Assembly: GCF_001641635.1 (NCBI RefSeq)
Contig: NZ_LUUB01000080.1
Location: forward strand, 32,926 to 87,049
From: Bradyrhizobium centrolobii
GTDB taxonomy: Bacteria > Pseudomonadota > Alphaproteobacteria > Rhizobiales > Xanthobacteraceae
Direction of reading: 5' to 3'
DNA length: 54,124 bases
Part shown: positions 39,360-47,729 of the stretch, in pieces
Numbering within the stretch: position 1 is the stretch's first letter
Layout of the letters: each line of letters starts with the position of its first letter
Program-made: the position numbers and the translations under genes
Notes under the pieces: generated by a model
Told to the model about the DNA's origin: nothing
Database searches by the model: none
What the model saw: only the letters and a program-made list of their open reading frames with translations

Positions 39360-41780
39360 TTACGCGACCGCTCCGAGATCCTTCGCCGCCTTCCAGTTGC
39401 GCCAGTAGTCGTGCGGCATCTGGATGTGCGTCGCGCCCAGGAACGAGAACGCATCGTTGACGGCATTGGAGAAGGCCGGCACGCCGCCGACATTGGGGCT
39501 TTCGCCGACGCCCTTGGCGCCGATCGGATGATGCGGCGACGGCGTGACGGTGAAGTCGGTCTCCCAATGCGGCGTCTCGACCGCGGTCGGCATGAAGAAG
39601 TCCATGAACGAACCGGTGACGACGTTGCCGGTTTCGTCGTAGCGGATCTCCTGGCCCATCGCGATGGCGAAGGCTTCGGTCAGGCCGCCATGCACCTGGC
39701 CCTCGATGATCATCGGGTTGATGCGGGTGCCGCAATCGTCGAGCGCATAGAAGCGCCGGACCTTGTACACGCCGGTATCGACGTCGATGTCCATGACGCA
39801 GAGATAGGCGCCGAACGGATAGGTCATGTTGGGCGGATCGTAGTAGCTGACCGCTTCCAGCCCCGGCTCCATGCCCGGCGGCACCGCGTTGTACGCCGCC
39901 CAGCAGATATCCTTCATCGACATGAACTTCTCCGGCAGGCCCTTCACACGGAAACCATCGATGTCCCATTCGAGATCGTCCTCGTGGACCTCGAGCTTGT
40001 AGGCCGCGATCATCTGCGCCTTGGCCTTGATCTTTCGCGCCGCCATGGCGATCGCGGCGCCCGCGACCGGTGTCGAGCGCGAGCCGTAGGTGCCGAGCCC
40101 GTACGGCGCGGTGTCGGTGTTGCCCTCCTCGACCTGGATGTTGTCGGCGGGAATGCCGATCTCGGTCGCGATGATCTGCGCCCAGGTGGTCTCGTGGCCC
40201 TGGCCCTGGCTCTTGGTGCCCATCCGCGCGATCCCCGCACCGGTCGGATGCATGCGGATCTCGCAGGAATCGAACATCGCGATGCCGAGGATGTCGCAGT
40301 TCTTCGACGGACCAGCGCCGACGATCTCGGTGAAGAAGGAGACCCCTAACCCCATGATCTCGCGGGTTTCCCCCCGCGCGAACGCAGCGCGCTTCTCCGC
40401 CTGCTCTTTCCGGAGCGCGGCGTAGCCGGTGGTCTCCATCATCTTGCGCATGGCGGTGTGGTAGTCGCCGGAATCGTATTCCCAGCCCAAGGCCGAGTGG
40501 TACGGGAACTGCTCCGGCTTGATGAAGTTCTTCAGCCGCAGCTCCGCCGGATCCATGTTGAGCTTTTGCGCCAAAATATCCATGGCGCGCTCGATGCAAT
40601 AGGCCGCCTCCGTGACGCGAAACGAGCAACGGTAGGCGACACCGCCCGGCGCCTTGTTCGTATAGACGCCATCCACCGCCAGATGCGCGGTCGGGAAGTC
40701 GTAGGAACCCGTGACGATGTTGAAGAAGCCGGCCGGCCATTTCGACGGGTCGGCACAGGCGTCGAACGCGCCGTGATCGGCGAGCACGTGGACGCGAAGA
40801 CCCGTGACCTTGCCCTCCTTGGTCGCGGCGATCTCCGTCGTCATGTGGTAGTCGCGCGCGAACGAGGTCGCGGTGAGGTTCTCGATGCGATCCTCGACCC
40901 ATTTCACCGGCTTGCCGGTGACTATGGAGGCCACGGCCGCGCAGATGTAGCCGGGATAGGCGCCGACCTTGTTGCCGAAACCGCCGCCGATGTCGGGCGC
41001 GATGACGTGGATCTTCTGCTCCGGCAGCTTTGCGATCAGCGATACCACGGTGCGGATCACATGCGGGGCTTGGAACGTGCCCCAGATCGTGAGCTCACCC
41101 TTGATCTTGTCGAAGGAGCAGACGCACTGGCAGGTTTCCAGCGGCGACGGATGGGTGCGGTGATAGGAGATCATCTCCTTGATCGTCACCTCGGCCTTTT
41201 TAAACGCTGCGTCGGTCAGCTCCTTGTCACCGACCGTCCACTCGAAGATGTGGTTGTGGTGCTTGCGCGGACCATGCGCGCCCGTGGTCTTGCCGGCGAG
41301 GTCCTCGCGCAGCACCGGAGCGTCGGCATCCATCGACTTGAACGGATCGACCAGCGGCGGCAGCGGCTCGTACTCGACCACCACCTTGTTGATGCCGTCG
41401 TCGGCAGCATAGCGGTCGGTCGCGACGACGAAGGCCACTTCCTGGTTCTGGAACAGCACCTTGCCATCGGCCAAGACCATCTGGACGTCGCCGGCGAGCG
41501 TCGGCATCCAGGCGAGGTTGACCGTCTTCAGCGTCTCGGCGGTGATGACCGCGAGCACGCCGGGGACTTTCAGCGCCTCGCTGTCGTCGATCTTCTTGAC
41601 GCGCGCATGCGGATGCGGCGAGCGGACGAAGTCGCCGTGCAGCATGCCCGGCAGCTTGACGTCGTCGACGTAGTTGCCCTTGCCTTGGGTGAAGCGGATG
41701 TCCTCGACGCGCTTGCGCTTGCAGCCCATGCCTTCGAGCACGGCTTCGCGTTGTTCCCGCGTGGGAGTCATGTCGTTCAT
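39360..41780 (-). CDS. coxL: CO dehydrogenase large subunit, form I
   Basis: An 806-residue molybdoprotein, the catalytic subunit of aerobic CO dehydrogenase that oxidises CO with water to CO2. The diagnostic form I motif AYRCSFR is present at 382-388, Cys385 being the Cu-S-Mo ligand (form II enzymes have AYRGAGR). APDIGGGFGNKVGAYPG, and GAKGVGESPNVGGVPA near the end with the active-site Glu, are intact. Length equals the Oligotropha enzyme. The start at 41780 overlaps the coxS stop (ATGA); longer readings run through coxS. Confidence 0.98.
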   Translation of the reverse strand: MNDMTPTREQREAVLEGMGCKRKRVEDIRFTQGKGNYVDDVKLPGMLHGDFVRSPHPHARVKKIDDSEALKVPGVLAVITAETLKTVNLAWMPTLAGDVQMVLADGKVLFQNQEVAFVVATDRYAADDGINKVVVEYEPLPPLVDPFKSMDADAPVLREDLAGKTTGAHGPRKHHNHIFEWTVGDKELTDAAFKKAEVTIKEMISYHRTHPSPLETCQCVCSFDKIKGELTIWGTFQAPHVIRTVVSLIAKLPEQKIHVIAPDIGGGFGNKVGAYPGYICAAVASIVTGKPVKWVEDRIENLTATSFARDYHMTTEIAATKEGKVTGLRVHVLADHGAFDACADPSKWPAGFFNIVTGSYDFPTAHLAVDGVYTNKAPGGVAYRCSFRVTEAAYCIERAMDILAQKLNMDPAELRLKNFIKPEQFPYHSALGWEYDSGDYHTAMRKMMETTGYAALRKEQAEKRAAFARGETREIMGLGVSFFTEIVGAGPSKNCDILGIAMFDSCEIRMHPTGAGIARMGTKSQGQGHETTWAQIIATEIGIPADNIQVEEGNTDTAPYGLGTYGSRSTPVAGAAIAMAARKIKAKAQMIAAYKLEVHEDDLEWDIDGFRVKGLPEKFMSMKDICWAAYNAVPPGMEPGLEAVSYYDPPNMTYPFGAYLCVMDIDVDTGVYKVRRFYALDDCGTRINPMIIEGQVHGGLTEAFAIAMGQEIRYDETGNVVTGSFMDFFMPTAVETPHWETDFTVTPSPHHPIGAKGVGESPNVGGVPAFSNAVNDAFSFLGATHIQMPHDYWRNWKAAKDLGAVA

Positions 41781-42277
41781 TCTGCGGCCTCCCGGAATTC
41801 CACGCCGTTGATCTTGGCGGCGGCGTACTGGATTGCTTTGACGATGTTCTGGTAGCCGGTGCAGCGGCAAATGTTGCCGGAGATGCCCATCCGGATCTCC
41901 TGCTCGCCCGGCGAGGGATTTTCTTTGAGCAGCCGGTGCGCGCGCATGATCATGCCGGGCGTGCAGAAGCCGCATTGCAGGCCATGCATCATGCGGAAGC
42001 CTTCCTGCAGGGCCGACAGCGTGCCGTCGGCGTTGGCCATGCCTTCGATCGTCGTGATATCGCTTCCCTGAGCCTGGACTGCGAACATCGTGCAGGACTT
42101 CACCGACATGCCATCGATGTCGACGGTGCAGGCGCCGCAATGGGTGGTCTCGCAGCCGATATGGGTGCCGGTCATCCCGAGATTCTCGCGGATGAAATGC
42201 ACCAGCAGCGTGCGCGGCTCGACGAGGCCTTCGACCTCGGCGCCGTTCACCTTCATGGTCACATGTGTTTTTGCCAT
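41777..42277 (-). CDS. coxS: CO dehydrogenase small (iron-sulfur) subunit
   Basis: A 166-residue protein with two [2Fe-2S] clusters. Plant-type cluster ligands are in HIGCETTHCGACTVDIDGMSVKSC and the second cluster in LQCGFCTPGMIMRAHRLL and ICRCTGYQNI. It passes electrons from the Mo site to FAD. The ATG at 42277 has GAGGGA upstream; an in-frame ATG at 42292 adds five residues. It sits 11 bases after coxM. Confidence 0.97.
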   Translation of the reverse strand: MAKTHVTMKVNGAEVEGLVEPRTLLVHFIRENLGMTGTHIGCETTHCGACTVDIDGMSVKSCTMFAVQAQGSDITTIEGMANADGTLSALQEGFRMMHGLQCGFCTPGMIMRAHRLLKENPSPGEQEIRMGISGNICRCTGYQNIVKAIQYAAAKINGVEFREAAE

Positions 42278-42288
42278 CGATCCCTCCC

Positions 42289-43152
42289 TCATTTCGCCCT
42301 GGCGGCGGCGCGCTGCAGCGCGCGCGTCACCATGATGCCGCCGACGTGCTTGCGGTATTCGATCGGCCCGCGGGCATCCGCGGCCGGCGACATGATCGCC
42401 TCCGCCGCCTCGGCCGCCTTCTTCATCGTCGCGGCATCGAGGCTGGTGCCGATCACGGCGTTGGCCGCGTCAGTTGCGAGCAGCGGCGTCTCGTGGACAT
42501 TGGTGAGCCCGATCGTGCAGGTCGCGACCTTGCCGCCTGCCATGGTCAGCACGACCGCGGCGGCGGCCGTGGCGTAGTCGCCGACCTTGCGCTTGAGCTT
42601 TTCATAGGCGTAGCCGTGGCCGGCCGCGGGCACTGGGACCAAGACGGAGGTCAGGATCTCGCCGGGCTCGAGCGCGGTGAAATAGGCGCCCTGGTAGAAG
42701 TCGGCAGCGGCCACATCGCGGACACCGCCGGGGCCTTCGAGGCGATAGGCCACGCCCAGCGTCATCATCAGCGCCGGCATGTCGTTGCCGGGATCGCCAT
42801 TGGCGACATTGCCGCCAATCGTGCCGCGGTAGCGCACCTGCGGATCGGCGATGAGCAGCGCTGCCTCGTGCAGGATCGGCACCGACTTGCCGACCTCGTC
42901 GGAGGCCAGGAGATCGTGCTGGGTGGTCATCGCACCGATGACGAGATTGTTGCCGTCGCGGCGGATGCCCTTCAGGGCGGCAATGCCGTGCAGGTCGACC
43001 AGATGGGCGGGGGTCGCGAGCCGAAGCTTCATCATCGGCACCAGACTGTGCCCGCCGGCCAGCGGCCGTGCATCCTCGCCGAGGTCTGACAAGAGTTTGA
43101 CGGCATCGGCGACGCTCGCCGGCCGGTGATAGCTGAATGAGCCCGGGATCAT
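42289..43152 (-). CDS. coxM: CO dehydrogenase medium (FAD) subunit
   Basis: A 287-residue FAD-binding subunit. MIPGSFSYHRPASVADAVKLLSDLGEDARPLAGGHSLVPMMKLRLATP in part shows the AGGHSL FAD loop, and the second is YRGTIGGNVANGDPGND. The C-terminal CO_deh_flav_C domain spans about 180-280. GGAGGAG lies five bases before the ATG at 43152 (43155 possible). It is the first gene of the coxMSLDEFG run, downstream of the coxC repeat region. Confidence 0.96.
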   Translation of the reverse strand: MIPGSFSYHRPASVADAVKLLSDLGEDARPLAGGHSLVPMMKLRLATPAHLVDLHGIAALKGIRRDGNNLVIGAMTTQHDLLASDEVGKSVPILHEAALLIADPQVRYRGTIGGNVANGDPGNDMPALMMTLGVAYRLEGPGGVRDVAAADFYQGAYFTALEPGEILTSVLVPVPAAGHGYAYEKLKRKVGDYATAAAAVVLTMAGGKVATCTIGLTNVHETPLLATDAANAVIGTSLDAATMKKAAEAAEAIMSPAADARGPIEYRKHVGGIMVTRALQRAAARAK

Positions 43153-43256
43153 CATCTCCTCCCAATCGTCTCTGGCGCTGACGGCGCGGACGTTGGCGGG
43201 ACGGTCTCTCCGGGCGGAGTTGACCGCAATCATTGGGGCACAAGCGCGGGGTTTTT

Positions 43257-43289
43257 GCACGAATTGCGGCGAGACACGCACGAATTGCG
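43257..43289 (-). promoter_or_regulatory. Tandem 12-bp direct repeats, candidate CoxC (LytTR) operator
   Basis: GCACGAATTGCG occurs exactly twice on the plus strand, at 43257-43268 and 43278-43289, with a 21-bp period (about two helical turns), 105-137 bases upstream of the coxM ATG. On the coxM strand the repeat is CGCAATTCGTGC. LytTR regulators bind pairs of direct repeats with about this period. The coxC gene next door encodes one. Confidence 0.55.
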
Positions 43290-43322
43290 TCAAGGTCGGC
43301 GACGTATGGAGGCAAACTCTGA

Positions 43323-43495
43323 AACCTCTCCCGCTTGCGGGGGAGGCATAGGCCGCCTTCGGCGGCCGTCCTCTAAGGGACGCCGAGGCGAAGCCTCGGC
43401 TATGGCGAAGCGCCGGGTGGGGGCTCTATCCACATTGGGAGTATCGATTGCGGCGACACCCCCACCCCAGCCCTCCCCCGCAAGCGGGAGAGGGA
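43323..43495. repeat. Palindromic element, family F (long form)
   Basis: aacctctcccgcttgcgggggagg on the left and cctcccccgcaagcgggagaggg on the right, with gccgccttcggcggc and gaggcgaagcctcgg hairpins between. It lies in the 368-base coxM-coxC gap (43153-43520), upstream of the direct repeats. No gene is seen in that gap. Confidence 0.75.
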
Positions 43496-43520
43496 GCGCA
43501 CCTACAAATGCGGTTGAAGT

Positions 43521-44711
43521 CTACGCGTGCCGCCGATTGGCCAGTCCCAGACGCGCCTTCACCTCGGCGATCTTGGCCCGGCTGACTGGCACGCGGTGCG
43601 GCGACGGACCATCGAGTTCGAGGACGGCGCCGTCGCCCTCTTTCCGGACCAGCGCGACGTGGGGGATCGCGACGATATGGCTGCGGTGCACCCGCAGGAA
43701 CAGCGAGGGATCGAGCTGCGCCTCGGCCTCCGAGATCGACCACGGACACATCCGCTCGCGCGTGCCGTCATGGACCCGCGTGTAATGCGCATCCGCGCGG
43801 ACGCTGCGCACATTGGCCGTGTCGATGAAATGCGTGCCGTCGGCTCCTTCGACCGGCAGGCGCGGCGCCGGCCTACGGGGCGGCTGACCGAGACCACCGA
43901 GCGGCGTCACCGGTCGCGGCGATGTGACCATGGCAACCGGCTCGGCAGCGGCCGGGGGTGCAACTGGATCAGCGGTGACGGACACCTGCGCCTGCCGCCG
44001 CGGATCCGGTACCAGGGACAACAGAAAGCCGGCCGCGATCACGAAGCACAGTACGGCAACGACGATCGACAAGATTTGCTGCGATGCGGCAAGGCTGCCG
44101 CCGAGATGGCGGTGTGCCTCGCCCGTTAGCGGCACGAAGTGCATGCCGAGCATCGCGGTGTAGTGCATGCCGGAGACCGCAATGCCGAAGGCGATCGAAC
44201 TCACGATCAGGCGAAAACCTTCCTGCTGCGCCAGGAAGGCGCGCAGGCCGCCATAGGCGGTGACAACCGCAACCAGGATCGACAGCAGCACCATCGACCA
44301 ATCGTGCACGATGCCGAAGGACCCGGCGAGGCCGTGGATTCCGACATAATGCATGCTGGCGACACCGACGCCGAGCAAAACGGCGGACGATGCCACCCGC
44401 TTCAGTGAAGGCTCGCCGATCGAGACGAAGAACAGGGAAATGCCGACCACCAGTGCGCAGATCAGGAACGAGATGATGGTGGGCAGGACGAGGTAGACGG
44501 TGTCGGGCGGCAGAGGCGCGGCCAGCATGCCGACGAAATGCATGGTCCAGATGCCGACGGCCAGAAATGCCGCCGCACCCGCGAGCAGCACGCGGTTGCT
44601 GACGCCGGGCGTGTTGCGGATACGAGCCGCAAGCGCAAAGCCGGTATAGCCACCCAGGCTCGCGACCGCCACAGAGAGCGCGACGAGATAGGGATCGTGT
44701 CCTTCGAACAT
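43521..44711 (-). CDS. coxC: CoxC, MHYT-LytTR membrane regulator
   Basis: A 396-residue protein. Residues 1-235 hold about seven transmembrane helices with three MHYT-type motifs: MHFVG (57), MHYVG (120) and MHYTA (182). The MHYT module is proposed to sense O2, CO or NO through bound metal. A Pro/Ala-rich linker (240-285) leads to a LytTR DNA-binding domain (about 288-390, FIDTANVRSVRADAHYTRV and FLRVHRSHIVAIP). Oligotropha CoxC and CoxH share this architecture. Its position directly upstream of coxM on the same strand supports control of the cox operon. Confidence 0.93.
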   Translation of the reverse strand: MFEGHDPYLVALSVAVASLGGYTGFALAARIRNTPGVSNRVLLAGAAAFLAVGIWTMHFVGMLAAPLPPDTVYLVLPTIISFLICALVVGISLFFVSIGEPSLKRVASSAVLLGVGVASMHYVGIHGLAGSFGIVHDWSMVLLSILVAVVTAYGGLRAFLAQQEGFRLIVSSIAFGIAVSGMHYTAMLGMHFVPLTGEAHRHLGGSLAASQQILSIVVAVLCFVIAAGFLLSLVPDPRRQAQVSVTADPVAPPAAAEPVAMVTSPRPVTPLGGLGQPPRRPAPRLPVEGADGTHFIDTANVRSVRADAHYTRVHDGTRERMCPWSISEAEAQLDPSLFLRVHRSHIVAIPHVALVRKEGDGAVLELDGPSPHRVPVSRAKIAEVKARLGLANRRHA

Positions 44712-44810
44712 GATCTTGTCGGCCGCCCCGTCTCCACGGAGCGTCCTCCTCCCGCCGCCGACTTTATAGGGACGGCGGCGGGATTGACAATCAGCGGCGT
44801 GTGAGGGTGT

Positions 44811-45398
44811 CTAGCCTACAATCCCCGCCGCGACCTGGCCGCGCAGGCGCTCGAGTCCGAGCAGCGTGTTGGCGCAGGCTTCCGCAACTTCGACACCCTT
44901 GATCGCGAAGTGCCTGCGGAAGAAGTCGTAGTGCACCTCGGTCTCGTGGAATTGCTGCGGCGTCAGCACTGCGGAGAATACCGGCACCTCGGTGCGCAAC
45001 TGCACGTCCATCAGCGCCTTGATCACGGTGTCGGCGACGAACTCGTGGCGGTAGATGCCGCCATCGACGACGAGGCCGGCCGCGACGATCGCGGTGTAGC
45101 GCCGCGTCTTGGCGAGGATCTGCGCATGCAGCGGAATCTCGAACGAGCCGGGCACCTCGAAGACGTCGACATGATTGAGGTGGCGCGCCTCCGCCTCCTT
45201 CAGGAAGGCGATGCGGGCCTCCTCGACCACCTCGCGGTGCCAGCAGGCCTGCACGAAGGCCACGCGTTGCGGTTTTGCAAAACGTGGATGTTCTGGTGCC
45301 GGCGGCGGATCCACTGGAACCGGCGGCGGCTGTGTTTGGGTTTGGGACGTTTCGGCTTTGGAAGTTTGAACTTGGGGGTCTTGCAACATCTGATTCAT
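44811..45398 (-). CDS. ribH: 6,7-dimethyl-8-ribityllumazine synthase, second type
   Basis: A 195-residue lumazine synthase of the RibH2 kind (decameric, as in Brucella): an unusual Pro/Gln-rich N-terminal extension (about 40 residues, QTQTQPPPVPVDPPPAPEH), then RVAFVQACWHREVVEEARIAF, DVFEVPGSFEIPLHAQ and IVAAGLVVDGGIYRHEFVADTVIKALM. It makes the riboflavin precursor from the pyrimidinedione and dihydroxybutanone phosphate. GAGGAAAGCC precedes the ATG at 45398. An FMN riboswitch lies upstream. Confidence 0.95.
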   Translation of the reverse strand: MNQMLQDPQVQTSKAETSQTQTQPPPVPVDPPPAPEHPRFAKPQRVAFVQACWHREVVEEARIAFLKEAEARHLNHVDVFEVPGSFEIPLHAQILAKTRRYTAIVAAGLVVDGGIYRHEFVADTVIKALMDVQLRTEVPVFSAVLTPQQFHETEVHYDFFRRHFAIKGVEVAEACANTLLGLERLRGQVAAGIVG

Positions 45399-45479
45399 GG
45401 CTTTCCTCAGTTAAGGACCAGAATCAGGGCATACGGAACGACAAACAGCCGCATCTAGCGATGCGTCTGCCACCGACCG

Positions 45480-45628
45480 TTCTCTTTCATCCGGACTTTG
45501 ACCGTCGGCTTCGGAGTTGCACCGAATCTGCTGACCCTTCCCTTCAGAAAAATCCTTGGGGAAGGCGCTCGCGGGCTTAGGCCTTTCGGCCCTTACCGCC
45601 GGTGGGGACTTTCACCCCGCCCTGAGAA
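45480..45628 (-). promoter_or_regulatory. FMN riboswitch (RFN element) upstream of ribH
   Basis: Reading the minus strand: an outer stem, ttctcagggcgggg, then gtgaaagtccccaccggcggt, agcccgcgagcgcc, aggguCAGCAGAUUCGG-type region with ggtcagcagattcgg, ccgacggtcaaagtccgg and gatgaaagagaa. All conserved blocks of the FMN aptamer are present in order. About 80 bases separate it from the ribH start, with a GCATCTAGCGATGC hairpin in between that could form the expression platform. FMN is expected to repress ribH. Confidence 0.95.
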
Positions 45629-46041
45629 CATCGGCCGCCCGGGATGAGCGACCTGGACGGAAATATGACGCCGACGAGCTGCCACAGCAAGCGCGTTCCG
45701 CATGGGGAAACCGCATGGTCCCATGCCGCCATGGCGGCCCGTGCCTCGCGGGGCGGAATTAACGAATGCACCTTTCGGGAATCCGATTCCGATTTGTTCT
45801 TTTCGTTAAGAATTGTGGCCGAGATGAGCTGTGGACGAATGAGTCCGAGGTTGTGGACGGACTCGGGACCCAGTTGCGCAGATTCCGCAAATCACATCAC
45901 TTGATCCGCGAAAGGCCCGCGCTGATCCGAGGGATCGCAAGAGCGACTCCGAGGGGATCGCCGTTACGACGTTGAGGGAGCGCGCGCCGGGCCAACCGCG
46001 TGCGTATCAAAGACAACAAGAAGGCAAGAGGTCGAGACGGC
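45629..46041. other. Intergenic region with cluster of GANTC (CcrM) sites
   Basis: The stretch between the riboswitch and the YbjN gene holds no convincing gene: short ORFs there lack ribosome sites and domain likeness. It carries six GANTC sites within 171 bases (45779, 45785, 45841, 45860, 45881, 45945), far above the frequency expected at this G+C, and AT-rich patches at 45790-45815. It probably contains the promoters of ribH and of the YbjN gene. Confidence 0.6.
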
Positions 46042-46542
46042 ATGTCCCTGCTCGAAGGTGCTATCGATTCCCGAAACCACCCGCTCGCGGTGGTCGAGGA
46101 CATTGCCGCCAGCAACAACTGGCCGTTCGAACGTTCCGGCGAGGACGAACTCACCATCGTCTCCAAGGGACAGTGGACCGACTATCAGCTCTCCTTCACC
46201 TGGATGGGCGACATCGAGGCGCTGCATCTTGCGTGCGCGTTCGACATGAAGATTCCGGTCGCGCGCCGTGCGGAGGTCCAGCGGCTCGTCGCCGCCGTCA
46301 ACGAGCAATTGTGGATCGGGCATTTCGATCTGTGGACCAACACCGGCATGATCATGCATCGCCAGGCGCTGGTGCTGCCGGGCGGCCTGACCGCCTCGAC
46401 CGCGCAATGCGAGGCCATGCTCGCCGGCGCCATCCACGCCTGCGAGCGCTACTTCCCCGCGTTCCAGTTCGTGGTGTGGGCCGGCAAGACCACGACCGAA
46501 GCGATGGACGCGGCGATGTTCGATACGGTGGGAGAGGCGTAA
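46042..46542 (+). CDS. YbjN domain-containing protein
   Basis: A 166-residue YbjN-family protein: MSLLEGAIDSRNHPLAVVEDIAASNNWPFERSGEDELTIVSKGQW, then YQLSFTWMGDIEALHLACAFDMKIPVARRAEVQRLVAAVNEQLWIGHFDLWTNTGMIMHRQALVLPGG in pieces. The fold is related to type III chaperones; in E. coli YbjN affects motility and stress, but the rhizobial role is not known. The ATG at 46042 has AGAGG upstream. It precedes proC, a common alphaproteobacterial order. Confidence 0.92.
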   Translation: MSLLEGAIDSRNHPLAVVEDIAASNNWPFERSGEDELTIVSKGQWTDYQLSFTWMGDIEALHLACAFDMKIPVARRAEVQRLVAAVNEQLWIGHFDLWTNTGMIMHRQALVLPGGLTASTAQCEAMLAGAIHACERYFPAFQFVVWAGKTTTEAMDAAMFDTVGEA

Positions 46543-46594
46543 GGCCCGCTGCCTGTCCAACGCGGTGAGGGTAAGAGAGCCGCGGCTCTCCTCA

Positions 46595-46764
46595 TCGTCG
46601 TCCCGGACAAGCGCAGCGAAGCGAAGCGCCGATCCGGGACCCATACGCGTGATTTCGCCGTATTGCGCGATGCTTGTTGCTTTGCCTTCGATCCACTAGA
46701 ACCAGTCGTGGTACGCGACGAGCGCAAGCGCTCGCGCGGGGGTCCCGGCCTTCGCCGGGACGAC
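46595..46764. repeat. Palindromic intergenic element, family C variant
   Basis: tcgtcgtcccggacaagcgcagcg at the left and gtcccggccttcgccgggacgac at the right, with cgaagcgaagc and cgacgagcgcaagcgctcg in the interior. It sits between the YbjN gene and proC. Confidence 0.7.
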
Positions 46765-46786
46765 AGCGGATTTTGTGGCAACAGCG

Positions 46787-47614
46787 ATGGCCGATAGCAG
46801 CACTCTTCAAAACATCACCGGCACCATCCTCCTTGCCGGCGCCGGCAAGATGGGCGGGGCGATGCTGAGCGGATGGCTGGCGGGCGGACTCGATCCGCGC
46901 CGGGTCGCGGTGATCGATCCGCACCTCTCGCCCGAGATCAGCGCGCTCGCGGCAAAGGGCGTTGCGCTCAATCCCGATGTGAAAGCGGCCGGCACGGTCG
47001 AGACGCTGGTCGTCGCGGTGAAGCCGCAGTTGTTTCGCGAGGCCGGCGCCAAGCTGAAGCCGCTCGTCTCGGACAAGACGTCGGTGGTGTCGATCATGGC
47101 GGGAACCACGATCGCATCGCTCCAGGAAGTCTGCGGCGGCGCCGTGGTGCGCGCGATGCCGAACACCCCGGCCGCAATCGGCCGCGGCATCACGGTCGCG
47201 GTCGCAGCGAAGAACGTCAGCGCCGGGCAGCGCGCGGTGGCCGATGCGCTGCTGCGCGCCACCGGCTCGGTGGAATGGGTCGACGACGAAGGCCTGATGG
47301 ATGCGGTGACCGCCGTCTCCGGTTCGGGTCCGGCCTATGTCTTCCTTCTCGCTGAAGAACTCGCGCGCGCCGGTGTGGAGGCGGGGTTGCCCGAGGCGCT
47401 CGCGATCAAGCTTGCGCGCGAAACGGTCGCCGGCTCCGGTGAGCTTCTCCACCAATCGGAGCTTGCCGCAAGCACGCTGCGCCAGAACGTCACCTCGCCC
47501 GGCGGCACCACCGCCGCCGCCCTCGGCGTGCTGATGGGTGAGCCCGGCCTGCGCGATCTGATGATCCGCGCGATCGCCGCTGCGACGAAGCGCTCGCAGG
47601 AGCTGGCGAAGTAA
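46787..47614 (+). CDS. proC: Pyrroline-5-carboxylate reductase
   Basis: A 275-residue P5C reductase, last step of proline synthesis. The NADPH-binding TILLAGAGKMGGAMLSGWLAGGLDP, MAGTTIASLQEVCGGAVVRAMPNTPAAIG, and the family signature SGSGPAYVFLLAEEL with TVAGSGELL and ELAASTLRQNVTSPGGTTAAALGVL are all present. A GTG at 46775, four codons upstream, is equally possible; neither has a strong ribosome site. Confidence 0.97.
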   Translation: MADSSTLQNITGTILLAGAGKMGGAMLSGWLAGGLDPRRVAVIDPHLSPEISALAAKGVALNPDVKAAGTVETLVVAVKPQLFREAGAKLKPLVSDKTSVVSIMAGTTIASLQEVCGGAVVRAMPNTPAAIGRGITVAVAAKNVSAGQRAVADALLRATGSVEWVDDEGLMDAVTAVSGSGPAYVFLLAEELARAGVEAGLPEALAIKLARETVAGSGELLHQSELAASTLRQNVTSPGGTTAAALGVLMGEPGLRDLMIRAIAAATKRSQELAK

Positions 47615-47623
47615 CGACAGTGC

Positions 47624-47714
47624 GGTAGGGTGGGTTAGCGAAGCGTAACCCACCTCTTTGGTTTCCGCTGGGAGAGACCTTGGTGGGTTACGCCTTCGGC
47701 TAACCCACCTTACG
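47624..47714. repeat. Palindromic intergenic element, family G
   Basis: gtagggtgggttagcgaagcgtaacccacc and its partner ggtgggttacgccttcggctaacccacc are inverted. It is between convergent proC and the thioesterase gene. This sequence type recurs widely in Bradyrhizobium genomes by general knowledge. Confidence 0.85.
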
Positions 47715-47729
47715 GTTTCGTGTCCGCCG

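Noticed and set aside
38700..40349. 549-codon ORF antisense to coxD and coxL
   Set aside because: Same shadow pattern opposite proven cox genes; no family likeness.
41781..42140. Upstream extension of the coxL frame
   Set aside because: It overlaps coxS in another frame; the known CoxL start MNDMTPTREQ is preceded by the standard ATGA overlap.
44786..44820. TTGACA on the plus strand near the ribH end as a promoter
   Set aside because: No -10 box at 16-18 bases, and it points into the antisense of ribH.
45766..45975. 69-codon plus-strand ORF in the GANTC-rich gap
   Set aside because: No ribosome site, basic residues without domain likeness, and it lies in regulatory sequence.
45629..46041. 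Replication origin, because of GANTC sites and TGTGGAC sequences
   Set aside because: The TGTGGAC matches differ from the DnaA box in the last positions, and no hemE, parA or dnaA neighbour is present.
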